NCBI GenBank assembly: GCA_030694365.1 | Contig: JAUXYM010000111.1 | Coordinates: 1-32,168 of the forward strand | Direction: 5' to 3' | Length of the DNA stretch: 32,168 bases | From: Nevskia sp. | Lineage (GTDB): Bacteria; Pseudomonadota; Gammaproteobacteria; Nevskiales; Nevskiaceae | Shown: positions 1 through 8,171 of the stretch, one piece after another | How the letters are laid out: each line of letters starts with the position of its first letter | How positions within the stretch are numbered: position 1 is the first letter of the stretch | Position numbers and translations under genes: made by a program | Notes under the pieces: model-generated | Told to the model about the DNA's origin: nothing | The model's input: only the letters and a program-made list of their open reading frames with translations | The model's database searches: none

Positions 1-202
1 GATGCAGGCCGGCGGTGGCGTACAGCCGGGGCTGATCGGCGCTGCGAGGGGCTTGTGCGAAAGCCAGCGCCTGTTCGTTGCTCGCCGCGCAGGAACCGGT
101 GATGACGATCGCCCCGACGCCGGCTGCGCTGGCGCGGCTCAGGACGGCGTCGATGTCGGCAGCGAAGCTGTCGTGGGTCAGGTTGGCACCGATGTCGATC
201 AG
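1..202 (-). CDS. TatD-family metal-dependent hydrolase, N-terminal part, runs off the left edge
   Basis: Reading leftward from about 202, the frame gives LIDIGANLTHDSFAADIDAV, then IVITGSCAASNEQALAFAQ and YATAGLH at the window edge. This is the N-terminus of a TatD-type TIM-barrel deoxyribonuclease/amidohydrolase: the family opens with a D-x-G-x-N-L metal-site strand, and the TAGLH is the usual (S)TAGVHPH region. About 67 residues of a protein normally near 260 are present. The start is odd. No ATG, GTG or TTG lies in this frame between the TGA at 224-226 and the conserved LIDIG. An ATG at 207-205 is out of frame and meets a TGA after one codon (ATG GGC TGA). Translation may begin at CTG 202, or a small indel may have moved the ATG out of frame. 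Family assignment is firm; the start is not. Confidence 0.75.
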   Translation of the reverse strand, partial: MIDIGANLTHDSFAADIDAVLSRASAAGVGAIVITGSCAASNEQALAFAQAPRSADQPRLYATAGLH

Positions 203-223
203 CCCATCAGATGGCAGCCAGCC

Positions 224-475
224 TCACTTCGCCGGTTCCGCCGACGGCACCGCGAAGCAGCCATGACGCCACAGCACGATCTGCTCGACGGTCGGGGTCT
301 GGCCCGGCGGTACCGATCTTTCGAGCATGTAGGTGATCTTGAAGCTGTCGAGCTGCTGCTGGCCGCTGTGCATGGTGTTCCAGTCGCGGCACAGCCAGCG
401 GCCGTAGTGCGGGCGGTTGCTGGCGAATGCGGCGGACCAGCGCCGCTCCAAGTACTTGTGCCAGCGGATGTTCTT
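224..475 (-). pseudogene. C-terminal remnant of an unrecognised protein (possibly HTTM-type membrane protein)
   Basis: The minus-strand frame from 475 to the TGA at 224-226 reads like real protein. It has a Trp/Arg-rich segment RWHKYLERRW, then GRWLCRDWN, QLDSFKITYMLE, PPGQ and LWRHGCF before ending SAEPAK. A TGA at 478-476 closes the frame upstream. The only start-like codon inside is a TTG at 451, which lies in the middle of the apparently conserved stretch, so the N-terminal part of the gene seems to be missing. The pattern resembles the soluble tail of HTTM (gamma-carboxylase-like) membrane proteins, but this is recollection and weak. It ends just ahead of the TatD reading frame. It could also be a short intact gene starting at 451. 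Confidence 0.4.
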
Positions 476-478
476 TCA

Positions 479-937
479 CGCGTGGGTGATTTACTCGGGT
501 TTGTCTTAGCAAAATCAAGAATCCTGCCATGAGGCTGCGCCGGGTTGATCTTGTTCGGCGGGCTTTGCGGAGGTGCCGAGTCTGGGCGATAGCGAGATTC
601 GGGAGCAACTAGACCGTCGAGTCAGGGCAGGGTCAACCAGCACGCTGCGGGGCGCACTTTTGTGTGACTTTCCCATGCGTTTGAAGAAAGTCACCCGCGC
701 GACAGCGCGGAATAGTTCGATGAAGTTCAAAGAACAAAACAACGTTGCGCCAAGACCAGAAGCCAACCAATCAGGGCCGTTGCTTCAAGGACCGGCTTGA
801 CCATGACCGTGGAAGGCTGCGGCGGGAATGGACCGTGCTAAGCAGTGATGACTCACGCGGCTGGTGCCAGTGCCGCAGTGGCGTTGATGCAAACTGGCTG
901 TGAAACAAGACCCTCTGCTTCAGGAAGATTTGCGTAC
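479..937. other. Gene-poor region with decayed sequence
   Basis: No convincing gene is seen in this stretch of roughly 460 bases. It is visibly less GC-rich in places than its neighbours, for example near 490-530 and 715-780. Short reading frames on both strands lack a ribosome-binding site and recognisable protein character. Two adjacent hairpins occupy 664-710 and are listed separately. The leader of the transglutaminase-like gene is at the right end. Confidence 0.5.
664..710. repeat. Tandem pair of hairpins (repeat-like intergenic element)
   Basis: The first hairpin has perfect 9-bp arms, GTGACTTTC at 664-672 and GAAAGTCAC at 686-694, with a 13-nt loop. It is followed at once by a second with 6-bp arms, CCGCGC at 695-700 and GCGCGG at 705-710, around a GACA loop. 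There is no T-run, so it does not look like a simple terminator. Sequences with GTGACTTTC/GAAAGTCAC arms recur between genes in many proteobacteria, so this may be one copy of a dispersed repeat; only one copy is visible here. Confidence 0.45.
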
Positions 938-1825
938 ATGACGATGCTCACGGTCGAACACACCACCGTTTATCGCTACGCCAAGCCGGTTGCGCTGCAC
1001 GAGCATCGCTTGATGTGCCGGCCGCGCGACAGCCATGACCTGCGGCTGATCGAAACCGGTTTGACCATCACCCCGGCGGCGTCGGTGCGCTGGCTGCACG
1101 ATGTCTTCGGCAACTCGATCGCCATCGCCAGTTTCGAGGGCGAGGCGACCGACCTGTCGTTCGTGTCGATGTTCCACGCCGAGCATTTCCCCAACGAGCC
1201 GCAGAAGCTGGAGGTCGAGGAGTACGCGCGGCATCTGCCGTTCAATTATTCGGTGCAAGAGATCGCTGATCTCGGCCGGACTTCGGAACGTCACTATCCG
1301 GACCCGCTGCATCGGGTCGATCTCTGGGCCAAGGCGTTCGTGCTGCGCGAAGGCAACCCGGAAACGCTCGATGTGCTGATGGCGATGAATGTCGCGATCA
1401 AGGAACAGTTCACCTATGCGCGGCGCGAGGAAATGGGCGTGCAGACGCCCGAGGAAACGCTCGACAAGAGCAGCGGTAGTTGCCGCGATTTCGCCGTGTT
1501 CATGATGGAAGCGGTGCGCAGCCTGGGGCTCGCTGCTCGTTTCGTGTCCGGCTATCTGTACGATGAAAGCCTGGTCGGGGTCGAGGTCGATGAGGGCGCG
1601 GCGGTGGTCGGCGGCGGTGCCACGCACGCCTGGATGCAGGTCTATCTGCCGGGTGCCGGTTGGGTCGAGTTCGATCCGACCAATGCCCAGTTCGGTGGCC
1701 GCCACCTGATCCGTGTCGCGGTGGCGCGCGATGCTTCACAGGCGGTGCCGCTGGCCGGCAGTTTCACCGGTGGCGCCGACGACTACCTGGGCATGACTGT
1801 CGACGTGAAGGTGTCGGTGGCCTGA
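938..1825 (+). CDS. Transglutaminase-like cysteine protease family protein
   Basis: A 295-residue protein with the bacterial transglutaminase N-terminal beta domain (about residues 1-90, opening with LTVEHTTVYRYAKPV) followed by a transglutaminase core (about 150-250). The papain-like triad is visible: Cys182 in SGSCRDFAVFM, His230 in ATHAWMQVY and Asp246 in FDPTN. Bacterial members of this family are mostly cytosolic predicted peptidases or amidases of unknown substrate; some are linked to modified-peptide biosynthesis. No signal peptide is seen. I chose the ATG at 938 because AGGAAG at 922-927 sits at a normal distance and the family N-terminus begins here. A longer frame reaching back to 845 adds 31 residues without family character. 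The gene stands alone on the plus strand and converges on the LysR gene, with 19 bp between stops. Function beyond the fold is unknown. Confidence 0.88.
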   Translation: MTMLTVEHTTVYRYAKPVALHEHRLMCRPRDSHDLRLIETGLTITPAASVRWLHDVFGNSIAIASFEGEATDLSFVSMFHAEHFPNEPQKLEVEEYARHLPFNYSVQEIADLGRTSERHYPDPLHRVDLWAKAFVLREGNPETLDVLMAMNVAIKEQFTYARREEMGVQTPEETLDKSSGSCRDFAVFMMEAVRSLGLAARFVSGYLYDESLVGVEVDEGAAVVGGGATHAWMQVYLPGAGWVEFDPTNAQFGGRHLIRVAVARDASQAVPLAGSFTGGADDYLGMTVDVKVSVA

Positions 1826-1844
1826 GCAGTGCTGGTGGCGCGGC

Positions 1845-2708
1845 TCAGTCGGCCTTGCCTATCACCGTTTCATCGAGCGCCGCCAGCCGGGTGCCGAAGA
1901 ACTGCAGGAAGGCGCGCACCCGGGCGCTTTTGCGCAGATCAGGATGGGTCAATACCCAAAGGTGCATGTCGGTGTTGTTAGCGGTGCCCGGCAGGCGTTC
2001 GAGCTTGGGATCGTCATGGCAGGCGAACCACGGCAGCGCGGCACAGCCCAGCTGCGAACTGACCGCCAACCGCAGCGGCGCGAAGCTGTCATAGCGCAGG
2101 CGGATTCTCGATTCCGGCACGTTCGCTGCCAGCCATTTGGCCTGATGCACGCGCAGCAGCGGGCCATCGAAACCCAGCCAGTCGTAGTCGGCGAGCGGCC
2201 GGTCGCGGCCGACCCGATCGAGATAGGCTTTCGCGGCATAGGCGGCGAAGCCGATGCGGCCGGTCTGCCGGCCGACCAGATGTTCGGGCGGATGCGCGGT
2301 GCCACGGATCACCACGTCGGCCTCGCGCTTCGACAGATCGACGATGGTGTTGGTCGAAGCGATATCGAGGGTCAGGCCGGGATAGGTATCGCGGAACTCG
2401 GCGAGCCAGCGGGGCAGCAGATGCAGGGCCACGGCTTCGCTGGTGCTGAGCCGCAGGTGGCCTTCCAGGCGGATATCGGTGCCTTTGATGCGACCCTCGA
2501 CGGCGAGCGCCTCGCGCTCCATCTTTTCCGCCGCTTCGGCCAGGGCTTCGCCGGCCGGCGTCAGCCGGTAGCCGGCGCGCAGGCGCTCGAACAGGTGCAC
2601 TTCCAGCGCCAGCTCCAGGGTTTCGAGGCGGCGATAGACGCTCGATGGGTTGACCGCCAGCAGCCGCGCCGCGCCGTTCAGGGTGCCAGCGCGGGAAATG
2701 GCCAGCAC
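1845..2708 (-). CDS. LysR-type transcriptional regulator, canonical start cut off by a nonsense codon
   Basis: An N-terminal winged helix-turn-helix (GTLNGAARLLAVNPSSVYRR) is followed by a LysR substrate-binding domain running to the C-terminus (SEAVALHLLPRWLAEFRDTY onward). Family members usually begin MNWDDLRYVLAI. Here the minus strand reads ATG at 2732-2730, AAC, then TGA at 2726-2724, then DDLRYVLAI, so a TGG-to-TGA change at codon 3 separates the natural ATG from the rest. The next in-frame start is the GTG at 2708 (the Val of RYVLAI). It would give a 287-residue protein lacking eight residues of the first helix, without a clear ribosome-binding site. The gene is therefore either weakly expressed from GTG, read through, or a very young pseudogene; the rest of the frame is intact. 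Target genes cannot be told from the sequence. It lies downstream of the DUF885 lipoprotein gene on the same strand. Confidence 0.8.
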   Translation of the reverse strand: MLAISRAGTLNGAARLLAVNPSSVYRRLETLELALEVHLFERLRAGYRLTPAGEALAEAAEKMEREALAVEGRIKGTDIRLEGHLRLSTSEAVALHLLPRWLAEFRDTYPGLTLDIASTNTIVDLSKREADVVIRGTAHPPEHLVGRQTGRIGFAAYAAKAYLDRVGRDRPLADYDWLGFDGPLLRVHQAKWLAANVPESRIRLRYDSFAPLRLAVSSQLGCAALPWFACHDDPKLERLPGTANNTDMHLWVLTHPDLRKSARVRAFLQFFGTRLAALDETVIGKAD

Positions 2709-2765
2709 ATAACGCAGATCGTCTCAGTTCATGGCAGCAGTCATCGCGGAAGCCTGCCGGTTGTC

Positions 2766-2781
2766 TTGCAAAATTGCAAAA
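2766..2781. promoter_or_regulatory. Tandem TTGCAAAA repeat ahead of the LysR gene
   Basis: Two perfect tandem copies of the 8-mer TTGCAAAA occupy 2766-2781, in an AT-rich patch about 34 bases before the original ATG of the LysR gene. The spaced TTGCAA units also form short dyads. The position suits an autoregulatory LysR site or promoter element, but this is inference from location and composition only. Confidence 0.35.
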
Positions 2782-2846
2782 CTGGAATTCAGAAATCATG
2801 GCTTCTCGTGCGATTGGGCTGGACCTGCAGCTGGCGGAAAGCTGCC

Positions 2847-4706
2847 TTACGGCGTGCCGCGCAGCTTGAAGACCACGCCGCCGTCCTGCTGTTCGATCCA
2901 GGCGTCGACGTTGCGTTCGAGGATGTCCAGCGGCAGCGCGCCGGCACCGAGCACCAGGTCATGGAAGCCGCGGATGTCGAACTTCGGCCCCAGTGCCGCA
3001 GTGGCGCGGGCGCGCAGTTCCTTGATCTTCAGCTCGCCGATCTTGTAGGCCAGCGCCTGGCCGGGCCAGGCGATGTAGCGGTCGATCTCGTTGGTGATAT
3101 CAAGCTCGGCGCGCGGCGTGTTGGCCTTGAAGAAGGCGATCGCCTGGTCGCGGCTCCAGCCTTTCGAGTGCATGCCGGTGTCGACGACCAGGCGCACCGC
3201 GCGCCACATCTCGTAAGTGAGCTGGCCGAACTTCGAATACGGGTCCTGGTACAGGCCGATCTCCGGTCCGAGGCTTTCCGCGTACAGGCCCCAGCCTTCG
3301 ACGAAGGCGGTGAAGGCAATCTGGCTGCGGAACGCCGGCAGCGCGCCGCCGGCGTCGCGTACCAGCTCCTGCTGGAGCGCAATCTGCAGGTGGTGGCCGG
3401 GCACTGCTTCGTGCGCGGTCAGCGCTTCCTGTTCCCACTTCGGCCGCGAGCCGGGCCTGTGGAGATTGGCGTAGAAGTTTCCGGCGCGGGTACCGTCGGC
3501 GGCACCCGGCTGGTAGTACGCGGTGTGGGTATCCGGCGCATTGGCGGCCGGCACCGCACGCACGCCATAGGGCAGGCGCGGCAGCTTGCCGAACAGCTTC
3601 GGCAGCTCCGGATCGATGCGCTTGGCGATGTCGCGATAGCGGCTCAGCAGCGCCTGGCCGTCGCGATGGAAGAACTTCGGATCGGTCCGCAGATAGGCGA
3701 AGAAGGCCTGCAGATTGCCGCGGTAACCGACCTGCTTGCGGATCGCTTCCATCTCTGCACGGATGCGCGCGACCTCGCGCTGGCCGATGTCGTGGAACTC
3801 GTCCGGCGTCAGTTGCGTGGTGGTGCTGGCGCGTACCGCGTAGGCATAGGCATCGCGGCCTTCAGGCAGTTCCGAAGCGCCGATCGAATCGCGGCAGTTC
3901 GGCAGGTATTCCTTCGCCACCACGTCCTTCAGCCGCTGCCAGGCGGGCAGGGCGCTGTCGCGGATCGCGGCTTTCGCGGCGTCGGCCAACGGGGCGCGCT
4001 GGTCCTCCGGCACGCTGCTGGCGAACTTCAGGAACGGCGCGTACAGCGGGCTGGCTTCGGGCTTCTTGACCAGTTGCCGGTCGATCTGCGCCGGCACCCG
4101 TTTCATGATCACCTTGGGCACCGTGCGGCCTTCGGCGAGGCCCATGCGCAGCAGGACGATGCTCTGGTCGACGGCAGCGTCAAGGCCGCGAATGCGGCGG
4201 ATCCAGTTCTCGTAGTCGCGCACGGTCTCGAACTGCAGCGCTTCGGCGAGCTGGTCGGAGGTCTGCACGCCGCCGAGATGGTTGATCGGCAGCAGATGGC
4301 CGCGATAGCGATAGGCCTCCAGCTCGCGTTCGAGCTGCTGGCGGTAGAGATCGAAATTCAGCTGGGCGGCCGGCGTCAGCCGTTCGCGATCGAGCTCCAG
4401 CAGCTTCTGCAGCGCTGCCGAATCGTTGCCGTTGCGGGCGTCGACCGCCTCCAGACTCATATCGGTCCAGCGATCGTCGTAACGGTGGTCGCCGGTCAGC
4501 GAGGCTTCCTCGGGGTGATCGACCAGCCAGCGCTGCCATTCGCTTGCCAGCAGCGCAGTCAGCCGCTGCGCCGGATCGCCCTGGGCGGGTGCGGTCAGCG
4601 CCAGCACCGCCGGCGGCACCGGCTGGACCTCGGGCTTGGCGGCCTTGCCAGCACAGCCGGCCAGCAGGACCAGCGCGGCGATCGACGAGCAATAGAAAGC
4701 TTTCAA
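2847..4706 (-). CDS. DUF885 family lipoprotein, predicted zinc metallopeptidase-like
   Basis: A 619-residue protein opening with a lipoprotein signal peptide (MKAFYCSSIAALVLLAGC, acylated Cys18), then the long helical DUF885 domain. A gluzincin-like site is visible: HEAVPGHHLQ at 432-441 and FVEGWGLYAE near 468-477, where Glu470 would be the third metal ligand. Length matches the family, whose bacterial members are mostly envelope proteins of unknown substrate. I chose the TTG at 4706 because GGGGAA at 4716-4711 sits just upstream and the signal peptide begins here; a TTG at 4718 would add four residues and overlap that ribosome-binding site. It follows pilR by 46 bases on the same strand, so read-through from pilSR is possible, although no functional link to pili is known. 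Confidence 0.85.
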   Translation of the reverse strand: MKAFYCSSIAALVLLAGCAGKAAKPEVQPVPPAVLALTAPAQGDPAQRLTALLASEWQRWLVDHPEEASLTGDHRYDDRWTDMSLEAVDARNGNDSAALQKLLELDRERLTPAAQLNFDLYRQQLERELEAYRYRGHLLPINHLGGVQTSDQLAEALQFETVRDYENWIRRIRGLDAAVDQSIVLLRMGLAEGRTVPKVIMKRVPAQIDRQLVKKPEASPLYAPFLKFASSVPEDQRAPLADAAKAAIRDSALPAWQRLKDVVAKEYLPNCRDSIGASELPEGRDAYAYAVRASTTTQLTPDEFHDIGQREVARIRAEMEAIRKQVGYRGNLQAFFAYLRTDPKFFHRDGQALLSRYRDIAKRIDPELPKLFGKLPRLPYGVRAVPAANAPDTHTAYYQPGAADGTRAGNFYANLHRPGSRPKWEQEALTAHEAVPGHHLQIALQQELVRDAGGALPAFRSQIAFTAFVEGWGLYAESLGPEIGLYQDPYSKFGQLTYEMWRAVRLVVDTGMHSKGWSRDQAIAFFKANTPRAELDITNEIDRYIAWPGQALAYKIGELKIKELRARATAALGPKFDIRGFHDLVLGAGALPLDILERNVDAWIEQQDGGVVFKLRGTP

Positions 4707-4752
4707 CGAATTCCCCAATGGATGATGCGTGGTCGCTGAACTCGGCAGCGGC

Positions 4753-6090
4753 TCACTCGATGTTCAGTTTCTTGATCCGGTAGCGCAAGGACCGGAAGCT
4801 CATGCCGAGCAGGGCTGCGGCCCGGGTCTTGTTGTAGCGCGCCGTCGCCAGCGCTTCGACGATCGCCCGGCGCTCGATGTCTTCCATCTGGCCTTCAAGA
4901 TCCTGGCCCGAGGCAGCAGCGGCAGGGGCGGCGACCGGCGGCGAGCAGTCGCCGCGCAGTTGCAGATCGCCCGCCTCGATGGCGCTGCCGTCGCTGAGCG
5001 TGACGGCGCGCTCGAGGACGTTTTCCAGCTCGCGGACATTGCCCGGGAACGGGTGCTCGCAGAGACGGGCGAGGGCGGCGGCATCGAGCGTCGGCGTCGT
5101 CGCCAGGCCATTGCTTCGGGCCAGCCGGACCAGGATCGCCTGGGTCAGCAGCGGGATGTCGTCGCGGCGCTCGCGCAAGGACGGCGTGCGTACCTCGATG
5201 ACATTGAGCCGGTAATAGAGATCCTGACGAAAAGTGCCGAGCGCCAGCAGCTGGCTCAGATCCTTGTGGGTCGCCGAGATCACCCGGACGTTGACTGACA
5301 CTTCGGTCTCGCCACCGACCGGCCGCACCGCGCGCTCCTGCAAGGCGCGCAGCAGCTTCACCTGCATGTGCAGCGGCAGATCGCCGACTTCATCGAGGAA
5401 CAGCGTGCCGCCTTCGGCCGCCTGGAACAGGCCGGCCTTGTCGCGCGTGGCACCCGTGAAGCTGCCTTTCAGATGGCCGAAGAATTCGCTTTCCATCAGC
5501 TCGGCCGGAATCGCTCCGCAGTTCACCGGCACGAACGGCGCATCGGCACGCGGGCTGCGGGTGTGGATGAGCCGGGCGACCAGTTCCTTGCCGGTGCCGG
5601 ATTCGCCGGTGATGTGTACCGGCGCCTGGCTGCGCGCGAGACGATCGATCAACGCCCGCAGCGCGTCGATCACCGGCGTGTTGCCAAGCAGGCCGCCGTC
5701 ATCCGCCTTGCGTTCGCGCTTGAGGCTCAGCGCGGTATCGATCAGCTTGCGCAACTGGCTCAGATCGATCGGTTTGGAGACGAAGTCGAAGGCACCGGCC
5801 TTCAGGCTTTCGACCGCCGCCTGGGCGCTGCCGTAAGCGGTGATCACCGCGACTGGCAGGCCCGGATGCTTCTTCTGGATGTGGCTGACCAGCTCGATGC
5901 CGTTGCCGTCGGGCAGGCGCATATCGGTCAGGCACAGCTCGAAGCTGTGCTCGGCCAGCAGTGCCCGCGCTTCGCGCAGGCTGCCGGCGGCGCGAGTGCC
6001 TAAGCCCATGCGCAGCAGGGTGATTTCGAGCAGTTCGCGGATGTCGGCTTCATCGTCGACGATCAAGGCTTGTGCGGGGGCTTTGCTCAT
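4753..6090 (-). CDS. pilR: Type IV pilus sigma-54 response regulator PilR
   Basis: A 445-residue NtrC-class activator. The receiver domain (1-120) has acidic pocket Asp12/Asp13, phospho-acceptor Asp56 in LTDMRLPDG and Lys106. The AAA+ sigma-54 interaction domain (about 140-370) has Walker A GESGTGKE at 162-169, the sigma-54 loop GSFTGA at 209-214 and Walker B GTLFLDEV at 228-235. A Fis-type helix-turn-helix ends the protein (TRAAALLGMSFRSLRYRIKKL). As I recall it, GSFTGA rather than GAFTGA is usual for PilR. In the best-studied systems PilR activates the major pilin gene with RpoN, but no pilin gene lies in this window. The start overlaps the pilS stop by 4 bp (ATGA), implying translational coupling. 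The assignment to PilR over other NtrC-type regulators rests on the adjacent PilS-like kinase. Confidence 0.9.
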   Translation of the reverse strand: MSKAPAQALIVDDEADIRELLEITLLRMGLGTRAAGSLREARALLAEHSFELCLTDMRLPDGNGIELVSHIQKKHPGLPVAVITAYGSAQAAVESLKAGAFDFVSKPIDLSQLRKLIDTALSLKRERKADDGGLLGNTPVIDALRALIDRLARSQAPVHITGESGTGKELVARLIHTRSPRADAPFVPVNCGAIPAELMESEFFGHLKGSFTGATRDKAGLFQAAEGGTLFLDEVGDLPLHMQVKLLRALQERAVRPVGGETEVSVNVRVISATHKDLSQLLALGTFRQDLYYRLNVIEVRTPSLRERRDDIPLLTQAILVRLARSNGLATTPTLDAAALARLCEHPFPGNVRELENVLERAVTLSDGSAIEAGDLQLRGDCSPPVAAPAAAASGQDLEGQMEDIERRAIVEALATARYNKTRAAALLGMSFRSLRYRIKKLNIE

Positions 6091-7751
6091 GAACGAGTCG
6101 GGACGGAAGTAAGCGCTGCTTCGCTGGCTGCGAACACCAGCCGGAACTGGGTTCCCCGCATACCGGGCACATGCGATAGACGTGCTTGATTGTATTCACA
6201 TATTTCCCGCGACAAATACAGCCCCAGGCCGGTGCCGCGACGGGCGGTGGTAAAGAACGGTTCGAACAACTGCTCGCGCACCTCGACCGGAATGCCGCGA
6301 CCGTCGTCGATGATGTCCAGATACGGCCGCTGGCCCGGGCTGAGCCGGCCGGCGCTCAGCCGCACGCCGATCGGAGCTGGTTCGATGCCGTCGTCGGCAC
6401 CTGCTCCGGTCTCGACTGCGCCATGTTCGAAGCTGTTCTGCCACAGGTTGTGCAGCACCTGCTGCAACTGGCCCGGATCGAAGCGGACGCTGAGGTGCTC
6501 TGGAATCGTGTCGATGCAGATCGCCCGCGCACCGTCCGGGCAGCTTTCGGCCCAGGTCGCGATGCAGCGTTCCAGGAAGCTGCGCAGCAGCAGGTTCTGC
6601 GGCACGGCGGCATCGCGGCGCGACAGGCGCAGCACGTCTTCGACGATCTTGTCGATCCGCACCGTGTGGCGCTGGATCATGTCGAGCAGGTGCCGATCCT
6701 GCTCGGGCAGCGCCGGTGATTCGGCCAGCAACTGGCCGGCGTGGCGGATCGCCGACAGCGGATTGCGGATCTCGTGGGCGATGCCGGCCGACAGGCGTCC
6801 GAGCGCGGCCAGCTTCAGTTGTTGCGCCTGTTCGCGCACCCGGGCGGCGTCGTCGAGCAGCACCAGCACCGGTGCCCAGGCGTTGTGGCCCAGGCGCGTG
6901 AAGCGCGGCAGCAGATCGGCACCGCCGGGGCTCAGGGAAATCGGTTCGGGATCGAGGTTGGGCGCTTCCAGCCAGCGTTGCAGGGCCCGGGCGAGCGCGG
7001 GCACGGCGGTGATCAGTGACTGGCTGTCGATGCCGGGGCCGGTATCGGGACCGGCCAGCAAACGCCGGCTGGCAGCGTTCTGCAGGCGCAGGCGACGTTC
7101 TTCGTCGATCACCAGCACCGCCGTGTCCATGCTTTCGATGATCCGCTCGTTGATCCGCGACAGGCTGGCCAGATCGCTGCCGAAACGCGCCGCCAGCGCT
7201 TCGCTCTTGCGCGCGCGCGCAGCCACCGCACCGGCACCGAGCGAGGTCACGAACAGCATCAGGCCGATCAGGCCGGCATTGGTCAGATCGGCACCGTCGA
7301 TGCGGTTCATCGACTGGCGCAGGAACTCGGCAGCGAACACCGCGAAGGTGGCGAGCGCGGCGTGCAACAGGCCCAGGCGCAGCGGCAACACCAGACTGCA
7401 GCCGACGGCCGGCGTGATCAGCAGCACGCCCAGGCCGGACGAAGCGCCATGGGCGGCAACCATCAGCAGCAGGATCGCCAGCGCATCGATGAAGAACGCC
7501 AGATGCGCGTGTACGCCGCTGGACGGAAAGCGCTGATAGGTGGCGATCAGCAGCAGCAGCGCCGGCAGCGCATAGGCGGCGACGATGCGGAAGAACTGGC
7601 CTGGCTCCGTGTGATCAAAAATCCAGCTGCCGAGTCCGAGGAAATGGACGGCCAGCAGCAGCGCGATCAATACCAGCCGGTAGACGGCCAGCGTTCGCAG
7701 GATTCGCCAGTCCTCGGGATCGACGAAGGGATCGCGAACCAGGCTGGCCAT
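6087..7751 (-). CDS. pilS: Type IV pilus sensor histidine kinase PilS
   Basis: A 554-residue membrane kinase. Six hydrophobic segments fill residues 20-180 (near 21-40, 53-71, 83-100, 103-122, 126-145 and 160-178). A PAS-like region (about 200-300) follows, then a HisKA dimerisation domain with phospho-acceptor His326 in AGIAHEIRNP, and a HATPase domain with N-box Asn439, G1 box DDGRG at 482-486 and G2 box RRGTGLGLYLS at 504-514. The six-helix plus PAS layout is that of PilS, which in Pseudomonas senses pilin in the inner membrane and controls PilR. The gene overlaps pilR by 4 bp and lies 32 bp downstream of a small PP0621-like gene on the same strand, so the three form one transcription unit. 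Confidence 0.9.
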   Translation of the reverse strand: MASLVRDPFVDPEDWRILRTLAVYRLVLIALLLAVHFLGLGSWIFDHTEPGQFFRIVAAYALPALLLLIATYQRFPSSGVHAHLAFFIDALAILLLMVAAHGASSGLGVLLITPAVGCSLVLPLRLGLLHAALATFAVFAAEFLRQSMNRIDGADLTNAGLIGLMLFVTSLGAGAVAARARKSEALAARFGSDLASLSRINERIIESMDTAVLVIDEERRLRLQNAASRRLLAGPDTGPGIDSQSLITAVPALARALQRWLEAPNLDPEPISLSPGGADLLPRFTRLGHNAWAPVLVLLDDAARVREQAQQLKLAALGRLSAGIAHEIRNPLSAIRHAGQLLAESPALPEQDRHLLDMIQRHTVRIDKIVEDVLRLSRRDAAVPQNLLLRSFLERCIATWAESCPDGARAICIDTIPEHLSVRFDPGQLQQVLHNLWQNSFEHGAVETGAGADDGIEPAPIGVRLSAGRLSPGQRPYLDIIDDGRGIPVEVREQLFEPFFTTARRGTGLGLYLSREICEYNQARLSHVPGMRGTQFRLVFAASEAALTSVPTRS

Positions 7752-7783
7752 GATCCGGCCGCAGCCTCAGCGGCGGCTGTCGA

Positions 7784-7996
7784 TCACGGCCGCTGCTCGC
7801 AGGCACCGCAACGCTGGCTCGGCGACAGCGTGTTGGACGGTAGATAAGTGCCGCAGCCTACACAACGCGCCATTGGCTCGAAGCGCTCCGGCGGTGGTGC
7901 CTTGCGTTGATGGTTCTGCAGTTGCCAGCGGATATAGCTGCGGTAGAGCAGCCAGCCTACGGCGACCAGCAGCAACACCCGGATGAGGAATGACAT
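7784..7996 (-). CDS. PP0621-like small membrane protein with zinc ribbon
   Basis: Seventy residues: one N-terminal membrane helix (SFLIRVLLLVAVGWLLYRSY, about residues 2-21), a basic linker, and a four-cysteine ribbon CVGCGTYLP...CGAC near the C-terminus that should bind zinc or form disulfides. Small proteins with this layout precede pilS in several gammaproteobacteria; the family name PP0621 is from memory. Role unknown. It is the first gene of the leftward pil unit and diverges from sucC across 175 bases that must contain both promoters. Confidence 0.8.
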   Translation of the reverse strand: MSFLIRVLLLVAVGWLLYRSYIRWQLQNHQRKAPPPERFEPMARCVGCGTYLPSNTLSPSQRCGACEQRP

Positions 7997-8171
7997 GAAC
8001 GCGCCTTGACTTGTGAGCTGACAAGGCTGGGAGTGTAGCGGTGCAAATGCTTTGCCTGCATCGAATGATTCAGGGAGAATGCGGCCCGCAGCCGTCCGGC
8101 TGTATCAATTCCGCACAGGCGCCCGGCGCAGATTGTGACCGGGGCCATTGCAATCCTTAATTGGGGGAAGC

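Noticed and set aside
2..532. 176-codon plus-strand frame at the left edge
   Set aside because: It is antisense to the TatD N-terminus and the gene remnant, with no domain character.
515..766. 83-codon minus-strand frame in the gene-poor region
   Set aside because: It runs through the hairpin pair at 664-710. Similar translations commonly appear as spurious proteins over dispersed repeats.
1944..4739. 931-codon open frame on the plus strand
   Set aside because: It lies entirely opposite the LysR and DUF885 genes, which have clear families. Its translation is Gln/Arg/Ala/Gly-rich without motifs, the usual shadow of GC-rich codon use.
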